34,979 nucleotides of DNA from Pandoraea oxalativorans (GTDB lineage: Bacteria; Pseudomonadota; Gammaproteobacteria; Burkholderiales; Burkholderiaceae). The stretch covers positions 1 to 34,979 of the forward strand of contig NZ_CP011521.2 of NCBI RefSeq assembly GCF_000972785.3. The letters are read 5' to 3'. This document shows positions 7,869-14,578 of this stretch, in pieces. Below the pieces are notes generated by a model that saw only the letters and a program-made list of their open reading frames with translations, did not search any database and was not told the DNA's origin. Numbering within the stretch: the stretch's first letter is position 1; every line of letters starts with the position of its first letter. The position numbers and the translations under genes were made by a program.

Positions 7869-7904
7869 AGAAAAGGGAGAGAAGTTGCCTTCTCTCCCTT
7901 TTCT
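7869..7904. terminator. Bidirectional intrinsic terminator between trbM-like gene and ssb
   Basis: A perfect 16-bp stem (7869-7884 with 7889-7904) and a 4-base loop TTGC. The left arm is AGAAAAGGGAGAGAAG and the right arm its complement, flanked by A-rich and T-rich sequence. It sits between two convergent genes and could end transcription from both sides. Confidence 0.85.
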
Positions 7905-7958
7905 CTTACTGCGTCGGCTAAAAAGCCTGCCCCCTTAGAGCGCTTAGCGCGAATTCCG

Positions 7959-8456
7959 TCAGAACGGAATTTGACCGTCGCCCTTTTCTGCCGGTTCGGG
8001 ATCCGCACGACGCGAACGCTTTGCGGTCGAGCTGCGTTCGGACGGGTTTGCCGCTACCGTCTCCGGTGCTGCGCCCGAATCCGAATCGCCTCCTGCATCG
8101 CCCGCATCATCCGACACGTCACGACGACCGCCAAGCATCTGCATCTGGTCGGCAACGATCTCGGTGGAGTAACGGTCAATGCCGTCCTGCGCCTGCCACT
8201 TCCGCGTACGGAGGCGGCCCTCGATGTAAACCGACGATCCTTTTTTCAGGTACTCGCTCACAATCTCCGCGAGTCGCCCGAAGAACGAGACACGATGCCA
8301 CTCGGTCACCTCCTTCGGCTCGCCACTTTCCTTGTCCTTGTAACGATCTGCGGTCGCAACACGAATGTTCGCGACTGCATCGCCACTCGGCAGGTAACTC
8401 ACCTCGGGGTGAGCGCCGAGATTGCCAACGAGAATGACCTTGTTTACCGATGCCAT
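7959..8456 (-). CDS. ssb: Single-stranded DNA-binding protein
   Basis: SSB coats single-stranded DNA during replication and conjugative entry. The 165-aa protein begins [19 protein letters not shown], the classical OB-fold start, continues with [21 protein letters not shown] and [12 protein letters not shown], and has a flexible Ser/Ala-rich linker before the C-terminal tip DGQIPF, which recruits partner proteins. The ATG at 8456 has an AGGAGG site upstream in the strand read (near 8462-8467). The longer frame to 8534 has no homology. Plasmid SSBs usually lie in the leading region; this one is next to the terminator at 7869 and downstream of two TA-rich sites. Confidence 0.97.
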   Translation of the reverse strand: MASVNKVILVGNLGAHPEVSYLPSGDAVANIRVATADRYKDKESGEPKEVTEWHRVSFFGRLAEIVSEYLKKGSSVYIEGRLRTRKWQAQDGIDRYSTEIVADQMQMLGGRRDVSDDAGDAGGDSDSGAAPETVAANPSERSSTAKRSRRADPEPAEKGDGQIPF

Positions 8457-8715
8457 GATGAACCTCCTCCACGACGTAGAAAAAGGCCATCCGGGGGCGT
8501 CGAGCGACGCGCCACGGATAGCGCGGGTTGTCACTCGACATGGAAAAGGTAGGTCAAAAACCCCGAATACTCAAGCCCACATTCGCCATAATCGGGAGTG
8601 GGAATTTAGTCCACTGCGGCGCTGGTAACTTCCTCGGGCAGCTCGGCATGCTCGCTAAACGCCGATGCGCGCATCGGCGAACACACGATGCGCGGAGTTC
8701 CTGGCAACTCTAGGC

Positions 8716-8745
8716 TATACGTATATATACATACATATACATGCA
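8716..8745. promoter_or_regulatory. TA-rich site 1
   Basis: Alternating pyrimidine-purine tract built from TATACGTATATATAC and CATATACATGCAT. It is the most degenerate of six related TA-rich sites between 8.7 and 12.9 kb, and lies about 260 bp upstream of ssb. Confidence 0.5.
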
Positions 8746-8781
8746 TCTATAGCAAGGCATTGGTCGGCCATTGAGCCGCCC

Positions 8782-8970
8782 CTACTCGTCTGCCGTCAGT
8801 GGGCAGTGCGCGACCCTCGAGCAACGGCTGGCCAACGCGCAGGCTTCGGCGAGCACAACCGGCTCGACATCGTCTTGGCCGATCCCGCTCCCCCATTCGA
8901 TCCGCTGGATCACGGGCACAGAGCACCGCAGCTCGGCGCAGTGGTACGGGGCGGTTTTGGTGGTTTGCAT
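8782..8970 (-). CDS. Possible 62-aa Cys-containing protein
   Basis: Small frame beginning MQTTKTAPYHCAELRC and ending CSRVAHCPLTADE, with five cysteines and a His that could bind a metal. A GGAG lies eight bases before the ATG, and the perfect TA palindrome at 9044-9067 is about 75 bp upstream, where a promoter/operator would be. No family is recognised, and codon evidence by eye is weak. It may equally be a chance frame. Confidence 0.35.
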   Translation of the reverse strand: MQTTKTAPYHCAELRCSVPVIQRIEWGSGIGQDDVEPVVLAEACALASRCSRVAHCPLTADE

Positions 8971-9043
8971 GGAGTCGATCTCCGGTGATGGAATAAGCCA
9001 CCATCCTTACGTCACGACTTCACCATTGCTACTACAAGCCGGC

Positions 9044-9067
9044 ATAGGTATATATATATATACCTAT
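9044..9067. promoter_or_regulatory. TA-rich site 2, perfect 24-bp palindrome
   Basis: The 24 bases from 9044 to 9067 read the same on both strands: ATAGGTATATAT followed by its exact complement ATATATACCTAT. It is the clearest member of the six-site set and gives the likely consensus half-site TAGGTATATAT. Confidence 0.7.
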
Positions 9068-9221
9068 ATGCATCACTACAAATGTGGCATTGGCCGGACA
9101 TCGCCCCGGCCGGTTTTCGGCTGTTGTCTGTTCGCGGCAGCTAGCGCCGCTGCAACGGTTGGAGGCCCGACTGACGCGGCCCGCTACTGCGGTCAATGCG
9201 AAACAGCAAGTCGCCCGAATT

Positions 9222-9575
9222 TCAGCCTTGGCGCTCCGGCTTGCGCTCGGCAGCCGCACCGGCACCCGACGAAAGCAGCTTGACGGCTTTCACGAAGTCG
9301 ATGCGCAGCAGGTGCATCACGAGGTCGATGCCGCCACCTCCCCCCTTCCTTGCGCGTACGTCAAACCACTTGAGGCCCGTTACTAGCACTTCCCAAGCGA
9401 AACCCGACGGCGACGATAAAAACAGGCGTACCGTCCGCTTGTCCTTCTCGGGTACGAAGTCGGGATCGCGACGCCAAAACAACCGTCCCTCGTCTCGCAG
9501 CTTATCGAGCACGTGCGACAGCGGCATCTCTCGCATCCATGCGAGCGTTTCGTCGTCAAAAGACTCTCGAGCCAT
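9222..9575 (-). CDS. Small protein resembling the N-terminal module of plasmid Toprim primases
   Basis: The central stretch GFAWEVLVTGLKWFDVRARK followed by GGGGGIDLVMHL matches the pattern of the N-terminal region of DUF3991/Toprim plasmid primases, where a zinc-finger-like fold ends in Trp-(Tyr/Phe)-Asp...GGGAIDLVMHL. The protein stops about 25 residues later, so the Toprim catalytic part is absent and the CHC2 cysteines are not visible. It may be a stand-alone ssDNA-binding module used in replication or leading-region metabolism. Two ATGs are possible; I prefer the one at 9575 because GGAGG lies nine bases before it, while the ATG at 9584 directly touches that site. Confidence 0.7.
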   Translation of the reverse strand: MARESFDDETLAWMREMPLSHVLDKLRDEGRLFWRRDPDFVPEKDKRTVRLFLSSPSGFAWEVLVTGLKWFDVRARKGGGGGIDLVMHLLRIDFVKAVKLLSSGAGAAAERKPERQG

Positions 9576-9584
9576 ATCCGACAT

Positions 9585-9779
9585 CCTCCAACTCTATTTA
9601 ACCGGCAAGGCCACTACGCCGATAACTGGCGGCGGCGCCGCACTAACGCGCGGCGGAACACCCTCCGGGCTTCGCCCTGCGCGGCCTGATGGATAAGTCA
9701 TACCGACTTACCCACAGGCCTTGCGGCTACTCGCGATTAAAAAATCGCTGGGCTACTCAAAACCAAAAACAACGCCACC
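9585..9779. other. Candidate replication origin downstream of rep
   Basis: This 195-bp intergenic stretch holds an inverted repeat TAAGTC/GACTTA (9694-9710), an overlapping DnaA-box-like TTACCCACA (9708-9716, one mismatch to TTATCCACA), an AT-rich hairpin GCGAT/ATCGC with a TAAAAA loop (9733-9748) and an A-rich run to 9770. In ColE2-type plasmids the origin lies just after the rep gene, as here. The assignment as an origin is inference. Confidence 0.4.
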
Positions 9780-10985
9780 TCACCCATCCAGCACCAACAC
9801 CACGTCCGACCCAGCAGGAAACAGCTCAAGAGAGACCGAAACCCCTGCCCCCTGCGGGGCAGCAGTTACCTGATGCGTACCATGTTTAACATCGAAAGGC
9901 TTGGCCAAGGCGACCTCCAAGACCGCAGCGGCCGCAGGTTTCAGCACTTCTTCGAGCACGTGCTTGTAGGCAGCAACGGTCTGCCTTGTGAGGCCCGCTA
10001 CGCGTCCGATAGCGGCTTGAGTGAGGGCTTCACCCTTCTGTTGCAGCAAGCGGCAGGCGGCGCGCACCTTGGATTCGGTGGCCTTGTGGCGCACGTCGTG
10101 CGTGCGCGCGGCGGCGAGGCGCTGCCGCTCCACCAGCGGCAAGTCCTTGTCGAGCGCCATCACCCCCCGATGACACCGGCCGCTGCCGGTGTAGCGGTCC
10201 CACGTCCAGCGCGCGACCGACTTCACCGTGGCCCTGAGTGATGACAGTGGTAGGTCGTGCGAGAAGCCCAGCTTCTGGAACGAATTGCGGTTGTACGCGT
10301 AGGCTTCCACCAGCCGGGTGAAGGTGGCGAACGATCCGCGCTCACGCTCGCGATTAACGATGCTGTAGGCGTAGTAGCGCAAGTGCTCAAAGAGGATGCA
10401 ATGCCGGGAATGGCTCACCTCGTCGAGCTGCGGCCCCTTGCCCCACGGGCTGGACACAGCCAGCTCCACGTAGTCGGCCAACTCATCCAGTTCGTAGACG
10501 TGGGCGTGCAACTCGTGCGTAAGCCACCACGGATGACCAGGTGTCTTGGCTACGGGCCCGCTGTGAAAGTCAGTATCGGCATCGAGCCGGGCAGCGAAGG
10601 CCGCATAGACAGCCTTCATATACTGGATGGGCTTGCTACGGGCCGCCTCGGTCGTGCAGACCGGGGGAATCGCATAGTAGAGGTGGCTGTGGCCACTCTT
10701 GCGGTTGCGAACGATCAGGTTGGGCGCGGGAAGCCCCGCGTCCTCCCAGATCATCGCCTTGCTGTGGTCGAGATCGAAGATCAGCCAGCTCACGAAGCCG
10801 GGCCGATTGACCTGCATGTAGGGATAGCGAATGGCGTATTCGCGCGGCCGAACGCGGGTGGCCGTCTTGTTCTCAGAGCACCGAGGCAGGTACGGGGCTT
10901 CCGTGAGCACGCGATTGAGCGCGGTGCCCGCCTGGAAAAAGCGATCTGTCTGGTTGTCTGTTTGCTGTGCCGTTGCCGCCGTCAT
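9780..10985 (-). CDS. repA: Replicase-family plasmid replication initiator (primase type)
   Basis: The 401-aa product resembles the Replicase family used by ColE2-like and related plasmids, whose Rep protein binds the origin and makes a primer. Visible marks are FVSWLIFDLDHSKAMIW (catalytic-type Asp residues near residue 70), LIVRNRKSGHSHLYYAI (about 90-105), a PriCT-like central region ending SVARWTWDRYTGSGRCHRG, and a C-terminal helix-turn-helix stretch LTQAAIGRVAGLTRQTVAAYK (about residue 325-345). GAGGGG lies close upstream of the ATG. The leader (10986-11110) is overlapped by a predicted antisense RNA. The nearest neighbours are the par genes upstream and a candidate origin downstream. 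Confidence 0.88.
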   Translation of the reverse strand: MTAATAQQTDNQTDRFFQAGTALNRVLTEAPYLPRCSENKTATRVRPREYAIRYPYMQVNRPGFVSWLIFDLDHSKAMIWEDAGLPAPNLIVRNRKSGHSHLYYAIPPVCTTEAARSKPIQYMKAVYAAFAARLDADTDFHSGPVAKTPGHPWWLTHELHAHVYELDELADYVELAVSSPWGKGPQLDEVSHSRHCILFEHLRYYAYSIVNRERERGSFATFTRLVEAYAYNRNSFQKLGFSHDLPLSSLRATVKSVARWTWDRYTGSGRCHRGVMALDKDLPLVERQRLAAARTHDVRHKATESKVRAACRLLQQKGEALTQAAIGRVAGLTRQTVAAYKHVLEEVLKPAAAAVLEVALAKPFDVKHGTHQVTAAPQGAGVSVSLELFPAGSDVVLVLDG

Positions 10986-11022
10986 AACCCCTCATCACTC
11001 GTCTGTAGGGACGAGCGCACGC

Positions 11023-11051
11023 TTGCGCGCTGGGGTCAGACTGTGTACAAT
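11023..11051 (+). promoter_or_regulatory. Promoter for antisense RNA of rep
   Basis: TTGCGC (11023-11028) and TACAAT (11046-11051) are separated by 17 bases, a good sigma-70 layout on the plus strand, opposite to rep. Transcription would begin near 11058. Confidence 0.65.
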
Positions 11052-11057
11052 GCATCT

Positions 11058-11176
11058 TATCTGTCGATGTCATTGACATACGATGAAGTAGCCCGCCAAA
11101 GCTGCTTCTCGGTTTAGTCTGGGCCCCAGCCCGGTTTCTCTGCAAAGCCCGCTCGCCAAAGCGGGCTTTTGCTTTT
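11058..11176 (+). ncRNA. Predicted countertranscript RNA controlling rep
   Basis: A transcript of about 119 nt would run antisense to the rep leader from the promoter at 11023-11051 to the terminator at 11144-11176. It would form a hairpin GAAGTAGC/GCTGCTTC with the 8-base loop CCGCCAAA (11085-11108), a small palindrome CTGGGCCCCAG (11119-11129) and the terminator hairpin, whose loop CGCCAA repeats the same sequence. On the rep mRNA the loop reads TTTGGCGG, like the UUGGCG loops used in antisense control of several plasmid families. Copy-number control is inferred from layout. Confidence 0.6.
11144..11176 (+). terminator. Intrinsic terminator of the antisense RNA
   Basis: Stem AAAGCCCGCT/AGCGGGCTTT (11144-11153 with 11160-11169), loop CGCCAA, followed by T-rich sequence (TTTTGCTTTT). 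Confidence 0.8.
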
Positions 11177-11228
11177 CTGATCATCCAGGTTTCACTGTCT
11201 GGTCAGTTTTCTCCTTCGCCATAGACGA

Positions 11229-11540
11229 TCACTCGTCGGCATCCAACGACGCCGGGGCTTGCTTGTAGCCTCGCACCATCGTCTTGGGCACCCAGTGTTC
11301 CGTGTTCACATCAAATTTCATGATCCCGTAAGACTGCAAAACGCTTGCAGCACCATCGAGACTCTGGAAGTACCGAAGACCGCCACGGGCAGCGCCCAGC
11401 ACTCGCTCGTTCATTCCGGCCCGCACCACGATCAAAAGGCCCTTGTCACCAGGCTCCACTCGGGCGGCTGAAACCGCCCCAGCGGCGATGAGTTCCTTCA
11501 AAATTTTTGGCGCGACCACACTTGCAGTTGTCTTCAACAT
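11229..11540 (-). CDS. Unrecognised 103-aa protein between par and rep genes
   Basis: The product MLKTTASVVAPKILKELIAA...DADE has an N-terminal amphipathic helix, a central VEPGDKGLLIVVRAGMNERV stretch and a C-terminus with WVPKTMVRGYKQA. No domain is recognised. The start at 11540 is preferred over 11606; the ribosome site (GGATGGGG, about 10 bases upstream) is modest. It is in the same orientation as parA and the small ParB-like gene, with 146 bases separating it from the latter, and it precedes rep. A role in partition or replication control is plausible from position only. Confidence 0.65.
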   Translation of the reverse strand: MLKTTASVVAPKILKELIAAGAVSAARVEPGDKGLLIVVRAGMNERVLGAARGGLRYFQSLDGAASVLQSYGIMKFDVNTEHWVPKTMVRGYKQAPASLDADE

Positions 11541-11654
11541 TGCTTTTATACCCCATCCTGCGCCCAATCGCAACAATATCAGGTTTCGTCGCGCCTGTCG
11601 CTGCACGGTGCGGGTGTCGTCGCTTGTATGGGCTACCTTCTATAACCAACATCG

Positions 11655-11696
11655 TTATATATATAGATAGGTAAATATATATATACCTACCTATGC
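11655..11696. promoter_or_regulatory. TA-rich site 3
   Basis: TTATATATATAGATAGGTAA is followed by ATATATATATACCTACCTAT, an imperfect inverted repeat around the half-site TAGGTA...TACCTA. It overlaps the 3' end of the ParB-like gene (stop at 11687) and lies upstream of the 103-aa gene, so it may regulate that gene or rep. Confidence 0.65.
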
Positions 11697-11998
11697 TTAA
11701 GGAAAGCCTCCAGCGCCTCGATGACGATGTCCTTCTCTGTGACACGTCCGCCCTTCTCTTCTGAGCGCATGAGCGCTTCGCGGCGCAGGCGGTCCGCCAG
11801 CTCTTCCGGGAAGTTGAAGATTTTTTGCACCCGTGCCCTGCCGTAACGAGCCGCTTCCTCGCCGGCAGGCCGCGTGGCGGCCGGTGGTGGCGCCGCCAGC
11901 GGCTTCTCCGCCTTGTCGGCCTCGCCGCCTTCGAGGAATGCGGTCGGGTCTTTCGGTAGCTGGAACTGCGTCGTGTTGGGCTTGGCCTTCATGCTCAT
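11687..11998 (-). CDS. Small ParB-like centromere-binding / partition protein
   Basis: The 103-aa product has a flexible, Pro/Ala-rich N-terminal half and a C-terminal half ARVQKIFNFPEELADRLRRE...GGRVTEKDIVIEALEAFL, which looks like a ribbon-helix-helix or similar small DNA-binding domain followed by a helix. Its start overlaps the parA stop (ATGA). A small DNA-binding protein encoded right after a short ParA is the arrangement of type Ib partition systems, where it binds the centromere and stimulates ParA. The six TA-rich palindromes nearby are natural candidates for its sites; this is not shown. Confidence 0.72.
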   Translation of the reverse strand: MSMKAKPNTTQFQLPKDPTAFLEGGEADKAEKPLAAPPPAATRPAGEEAARYGRARVQKIFNFPEELADRLRREALMRSEEKGGRVTEKDIVIEALEAFLKHR

Positions 11999-12621
11999 GC
12001 CATCACCTCTCGGAAAAACGCTTCCATCTCGGCGATAGCAGCTTGGTCGCGGCTCAGCTCCTGGACGGTCGCACCTTCCCCGATAGCACGGCGGAAGGCG
12101 ACGCGCTCGCAGACTTGTGTAGGTAATACGCTCAACTTCTGCTCGGCCAAGAATTCCAACATCTCGGCGGCATCTTTGGTTCTGGGATCGACGCGGGTCA
12201 GCAGCACACGCACGTCCAACTCGGGATTGTAGTCGCGGGCCAACTCGACCACTTCCAGCAGGTCAGTCATGGCCGCTGCGTCCAGATTGGACGCACCAAC
12301 GGGGATCACGGCGCGCTGTGCCAGCAGCAGCGCAGAGCGCAAGCCCACGGAATCACGTCCGCCTGCATCGACGACAACGTGCTCAAAGCCAGCGGCCAAT
12401 TGCTTGCCTTCCGACAAGATAGCCTTGCCAGCGAGGCAAGTGGTGGTGGGAGACGGATCGTACTGTGTCTCACGACGCCAGGCAGCCCAGCTCGCGGCCG
12501 AGGCCTGCGGGTCGCCGTCGATGAGCAGCGTCTGGCCCTGACGGGCCAGCATCACGGCCAAGTGCACGGCGGTCGTGGTCTTACCGACGCCGCCTTTGGT
12601 GTTCACACAGGCGAAGATCAT
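11995..12621 (-). CDS. parA: ParA-family partition ATPase (type Ib)
   Basis: A deviant Walker A box KGGVGKTT lies at residues 9-16 of MIFACVNTKGGVGKTT, followed by LLIDGDPQASAASW (Walker A' region) and HVVVDAGGRDS (Walker B-like), all typical of ParA. At 208 residues, without an N-terminal helix-turn-helix, it belongs with the short type Ib ParAs. The ATG at 12621 has a near-perfect AGGAGG site six bases upstream; the ORF could extend ten codons further but would then lose this spacing. The TA-rich site at 12650-12669 lies just upstream, where an autoregulatory operator would be. Downstream is the overlapping ParB-like gene. Confidence 0.93.
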   Translation of the reverse strand: MIFACVNTKGGVGKTTTAVHLAVMLARQGQTLLIDGDPQASAASWAAWRRETQYDPSPTTTCLAGKAILSEGKQLAAGFEHVVVDAGGRDSVGLRSALLLAQRAVIPVGASNLDAAAMTDLLEVVELARDYNPELDVRVLLTRVDPRTKDAAEMLEFLAEQKLSVLPTQVCERVAFRRAIGEGATVQELSRDQAAIAEMEAFFREVMA

Positions 12622-12649
12622 GGGTCCTCCTTTCCATCCATTTGAATAC

Positions 12650-12669
12650 ATAGGTATATATATACATAT
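12650..12669. promoter_or_regulatory. TA-rich site 4, upstream of parA
   Basis: ATAGGTATATATATACATAT, 29 bp upstream of the parA start. Its position overlaps the expected promoter and supports a role as a parA operator or centromere. Confidence 0.65.
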
Positions 12670-12728
12670 TATTGCGATAGCTTAGCAGCTGGCCATCGAC
12701 CAGCCGGGGATGACCCCAGCGCGCTATG

Positions 12729-12754
12729 TAGGCATATATGTATATATATACCGA
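12729..12754. promoter_or_regulatory. TA-rich site 5
   Basis: TAGGCATATATGTATATATATACC-type tract at 12729-12752, about 110 bp upstream of parA, resembling sites 4 and 6. Confidence 0.6.
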
Positions 12755-12841
12755 CCGCACACAAGCGAATAGTAGCAGATTTCAGCGGTAAGCCGCCGAC
12801 GCTGGGGGCGTGAAGTTCACTCAAGAACAAGTAGAGATGCA

Positions 12842-12868
12842 CGTATATATGTATATATATACCTATGG
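12842..12868. promoter_or_regulatory. TA-rich site 6
   Basis: CGTATATATGTATATATATA followed by CCTATGG. It lies just before the gene remnant at 12879 and, with sites 4 and 5, makes a three-site cluster upstream of parA. Confidence 0.6.
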
Positions 12869-12878
12869 AGAGGCACCA

Positions 12879-12983
12879 TTATCTGGCGGGCGGCGTCCCT
12901 ACTTCCATCGCCGCGAGCTGCTGCTTGCGCACGTCGATGATTCGACGTGTCACCTTCTCCAGGATCGCCGCATCGGCGTCGCA
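12879..12983 (-). pseudogene. 3' remnant of a backbone gene cut by IS6-family insertion
   Basis: On the minus strand the last 34 codons of a gene survive, reading CDADAAILEKVTRRIIDVRK, then QQLAAMEVGTPPAR and a TAA stop. The frame is interrupted exactly at the IS6 left inverted repeat (12986). The sequence has coding character (helical, charged) but is too short to identify. It was transcribed in the same direction as parA and could be the end of a transfer or mobilisation gene. Confidence 0.5.
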
Positions 12984-12985
12984 AA

Positions 12986-13815
12986 GGCACTGTCACGTTA
13001 GCGGGGAGTTGGCATACGATGAAGCGATGAGAAAACCGAAATCACTCTATCATGGCCACCGATTCCCGGCGTCGGTCATCAGCCATGCTGTGCGTTGGTA
13101 CTTCCGATTTCAGCTCAGCCTGCGCGACATCGAAGAGTTGCTATTCGAGCGTGGGGTGATAGTCAGCTACGAGACGATCCGCCGCTGGTGCGACAAGTTT
13201 GGCTTGGGCTTTGCCCACCGGATCAAAGCGGCACGCCGCAAGCCCGGTAGCACGTGGCACCTCGACGAGATGTTCGTGAGCCTGCGCGGTGAACCATACC
13301 TGCTGTGGCGCGCCGTCGACGCGCATGGCGCGGAACTCGACATCCTGCTGCAGAAGCGGCGCGACAAGGCGGCCGCCAAGCGCTTCTTCAAGCGCGTGCT
13401 GCGCTCGAACCCGGTGCCGCACAAGATCGTGACCGATCAACTGCCCAGCTATCCGGCGGCCAAAGCCGACATCCCGGCGCTGGCCAATGTGAAGCATGTG
13501 TTCGTCAAAGCAGCGGCCCGGATCAACAACCGCGCGGAGAACAGCCATCAACCTACGCGGGAGCGCGAGCGGCGCATGCGGGGCTTTCGCGACCCAGCGC
13601 GCACGCAAACCTTCCTGTCGAGCTTCGGGCCAATCCGGCAGCACTTCGCACTCAAACGCCATTTGCTGCGCGCGCCGCTCTTTCGCAAACAGCTCGCGGT
13701 GCGCTTTGCTCAATGGCGTGAATTCACCCACGTTACCCAAACTCCGTCTCATGCTTTTTGAGTCGCGGTGGATTCATGCCTCGGCTTCGACTTACCTCCT
13801 TAAGTTGACAACGCC
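12986..13815 (+). mobile_element. IS6-family insertion sequence, copy 1
   Basis: 830 bp bounded by GGCACTGTCACGTTA (12986-13000) and, at the right, TAAGTTGACAACGCC (13801-13815), an imperfect inverted repeat matching 11 of 15. It carries one intact transposase. The 8-bp flanks (GTCGCAAA on the left, CTCGATTG on the right) differ, so there is no target duplication and later recombination is likely. Confidence 0.85.
13027..13761 (+). CDS. IS6-family transposase, copy 1
   Basis: 244 residues starting MRKPKSLYHGHRFPASVI. The IS6 family DDE triad is visible: HLDEMFV (first Asp, about residue 80), VTDQLPSYPAAK (second Asp, about 139) and NNRAENSHQPTRERE (Glu, about 174). It differs from copy 2 at a few residues (for example QLPSYP instead of QLRSYP, HRIKAA instead of HRVKAA). 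The Pro after QL replaces an Arg near the catalytic region and might reduce activity; this is inference. The ORF extends upstream but the ATG at 13027 matches the start of the other copies. Confidence 0.9.
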   Translation: MRKPKSLYHGHRFPASVISHAVRWYFRFQLSLRDIEELLFERGVIVSYETIRRWCDKFGLGFAHRIKAARRKPGSTWHLDEMFVSLRGEPYLLWRAVDAHGAELDILLQKRRDKAAAKRFFKRVLRSNPVPHKIVTDQLPSYPAAKADIPALANVKHVFVKAAARINNRAENSHQPTRERERRMRGFRDPARTQTFLSSFGPIRQHFALKRHLLRAPLFRKQLAVRFAQWREFTHVTQTPSHAF

Positions 13816-13820
13816 CTCGA

Positions 13821-13860
13821 TTGACGTGGCACCGCCAGGCATATACAATTTGGCATATAC
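13821..13860 (+). promoter_or_regulatory. vapBC promoter and probable operator
   Basis: TTGACG (13821-13826) and TACAAT (13844-13849) are separated by exactly 17 bases. The 9-base unit GGCATATAC occurs twice (13838-13846 and 13852-13860), overlapping the -10, which fits autorepression by a VapB-VapC complex. The promoter begins 6 bases after the IS6 right end. Confidence 0.7.
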
Positions 13861-13876
13861 ATCGGAGAGCAATGTC

Positions 13877-14149
13877 ATGCCTACCCTATCGGCACCATCT
13901 AGACCCAAAGAGGTCAAGCTGTTTCGTAACAACCGCAGTCAGGCGGTGCGGATTCCTGTGGAGTTCGAATTACCGGGAGATCGTGTGCTGATCCACCGCG
14001 AGGGCAGCAAACTCATCATCGAGCCAGTAACTCGGCCGACGAACATCGTCGAACTGTTGGCTGAGTGGAGAAAAGAAGGGCCGCTCGGGCCAGAAGAACA
14101 GTTCCCGCCTATTGAGGACATTCCCGTCCAACCGGAAGACATATTTTGA
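13877..14149 (+). CDS. vapB: VapB-type antitoxin
   Basis: The 90-aa protein has an AbrB/SpoVT-like N-terminal DNA-binding domain: EVKLFRNNRSQAVRIPVEFE, then LPGDRVLIHREGSKLIIEPV (about residues 12-55), and a C-terminal toxin-neutralising tail rich in acidic residues (PIEDIPVQPEDIF). These antitoxins hold the partner VapC inactive and repress their own operon. The ATG is preceded by GGAGA. The stop overlaps the vapC start by four bases. Two direct repeats upstream are likely operators. Confidence 0.9.
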   Translation: MPTLSAPSRPKEVKLFRNNRSQAVRIPVEFELPGDRVLIHREGSKLIIEPVTRPTNIVELLAEWRKEGPLGPEEQFPPIEDIPVQPEDIF

Positions 14150-14550
14150 GCGGATATCTGCTGGACACAAACATCATCAGCGATCTGATCCGCAACCCGG
14201 ACGGACTCGCCGCCCGTCGCATTGAGCAGATTGGGCCGAAGGAGATTTTCACCAGCATCATCGTCGCAGCCGAGCTGCGCTATGGCTGCGCAAAGAAGGG
14301 CTCGCCCAAGTTGCTCACCAAGGTGCAGGGCCTCCTTGAAACGATCCCGGTGCTACCGCTGGATATTCCGGCTGATGCTGAATACGGCGGCATCCGCGCC
14401 GAACTGGAAGCGGCTGGCCAGCCTATTGGCATGAACGATCTGCTGATCGCCGCACACGCCCATGCGCTCGGCCTCACGCTGGTGACGGACAACACGCGTG
14501 AATTCAGCCGCATCCGTGGCCTGAACGTAGAGAACTGGCTGCAAAGATAG
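14146..14550 (+). CDS. vapC: VapC-type PIN-domain ribonuclease toxin
   Basis: The 134-aa product has the PIN-domain acidic residues: LLDTNIISDLI (Asp7 region), AAELRYGCAKKG (Glu42 region), MNDLLIAAHA (Asp98 region) and VTDNTREFSRI (Asp117 region), the standard order for VapC toxins, which cut tRNA or rRNA. The start is a TTG at 14146, overlapping the vapB stop (TTGA), so translation is coupled. The pair sits between two directly oriented IS6-family copies and probably serves as a plasmid-addiction module or was brought in by them. Confidence 0.93.
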   Translation: MSGYLLDTNIISDLIRNPDGLAARRIEQIGPKEIFTSIIVAAELRYGCAKKGSPKLLTKVQGLLETIPVLPLDIPADAEYGGIRAELEAAGQPIGMNDLLIAAHAHALGLTLVTDNTREFSRIRGLNVENWLQR

Positions 14551-14578
14551 CCGCGCTGCTCGCCAATATGCTGACAGG

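Larger units (their letters stand above)
8457..9221. other. 765-bp stretch with two TA-rich sites and one doubtful small gene
   Basis: No long gene is visible. It holds the TA-rich sites at 8716-8745 and 9044-9067 and one small minus-strand frame (8782-8970) with a possible ribosome site. The other frames read through the TA repeats and look like shadows. It may contain the ssb promoter and part of the leading region. Confidence 0.5.

Noticed and set aside
9032..9265. Minus-strand 77-codon gene
   Set aside because: Its C-terminus is translated from the TA palindrome (IGIYIYTYAGL) and it has no ribosome site or family resemblance.
11687..12621. MinD/nitrogenase-like ATPase instead of ParA
   Set aside because: The adjacent overlapping small DNA-binding gene and replication context fit plasmid partition much better.
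8716..12868. CRISPR array or iterons from the spaced TA repeats
   Set aside because: Spacing is irregular (hundreds to thousands of bases) and there are no conserved spacers or cas genes.
13141..13752. Minus-strand 203-codon frames opposite the IS6 transposases
   Set aside because: Mirror frames of the transposase gene, repeated identically in both copies.
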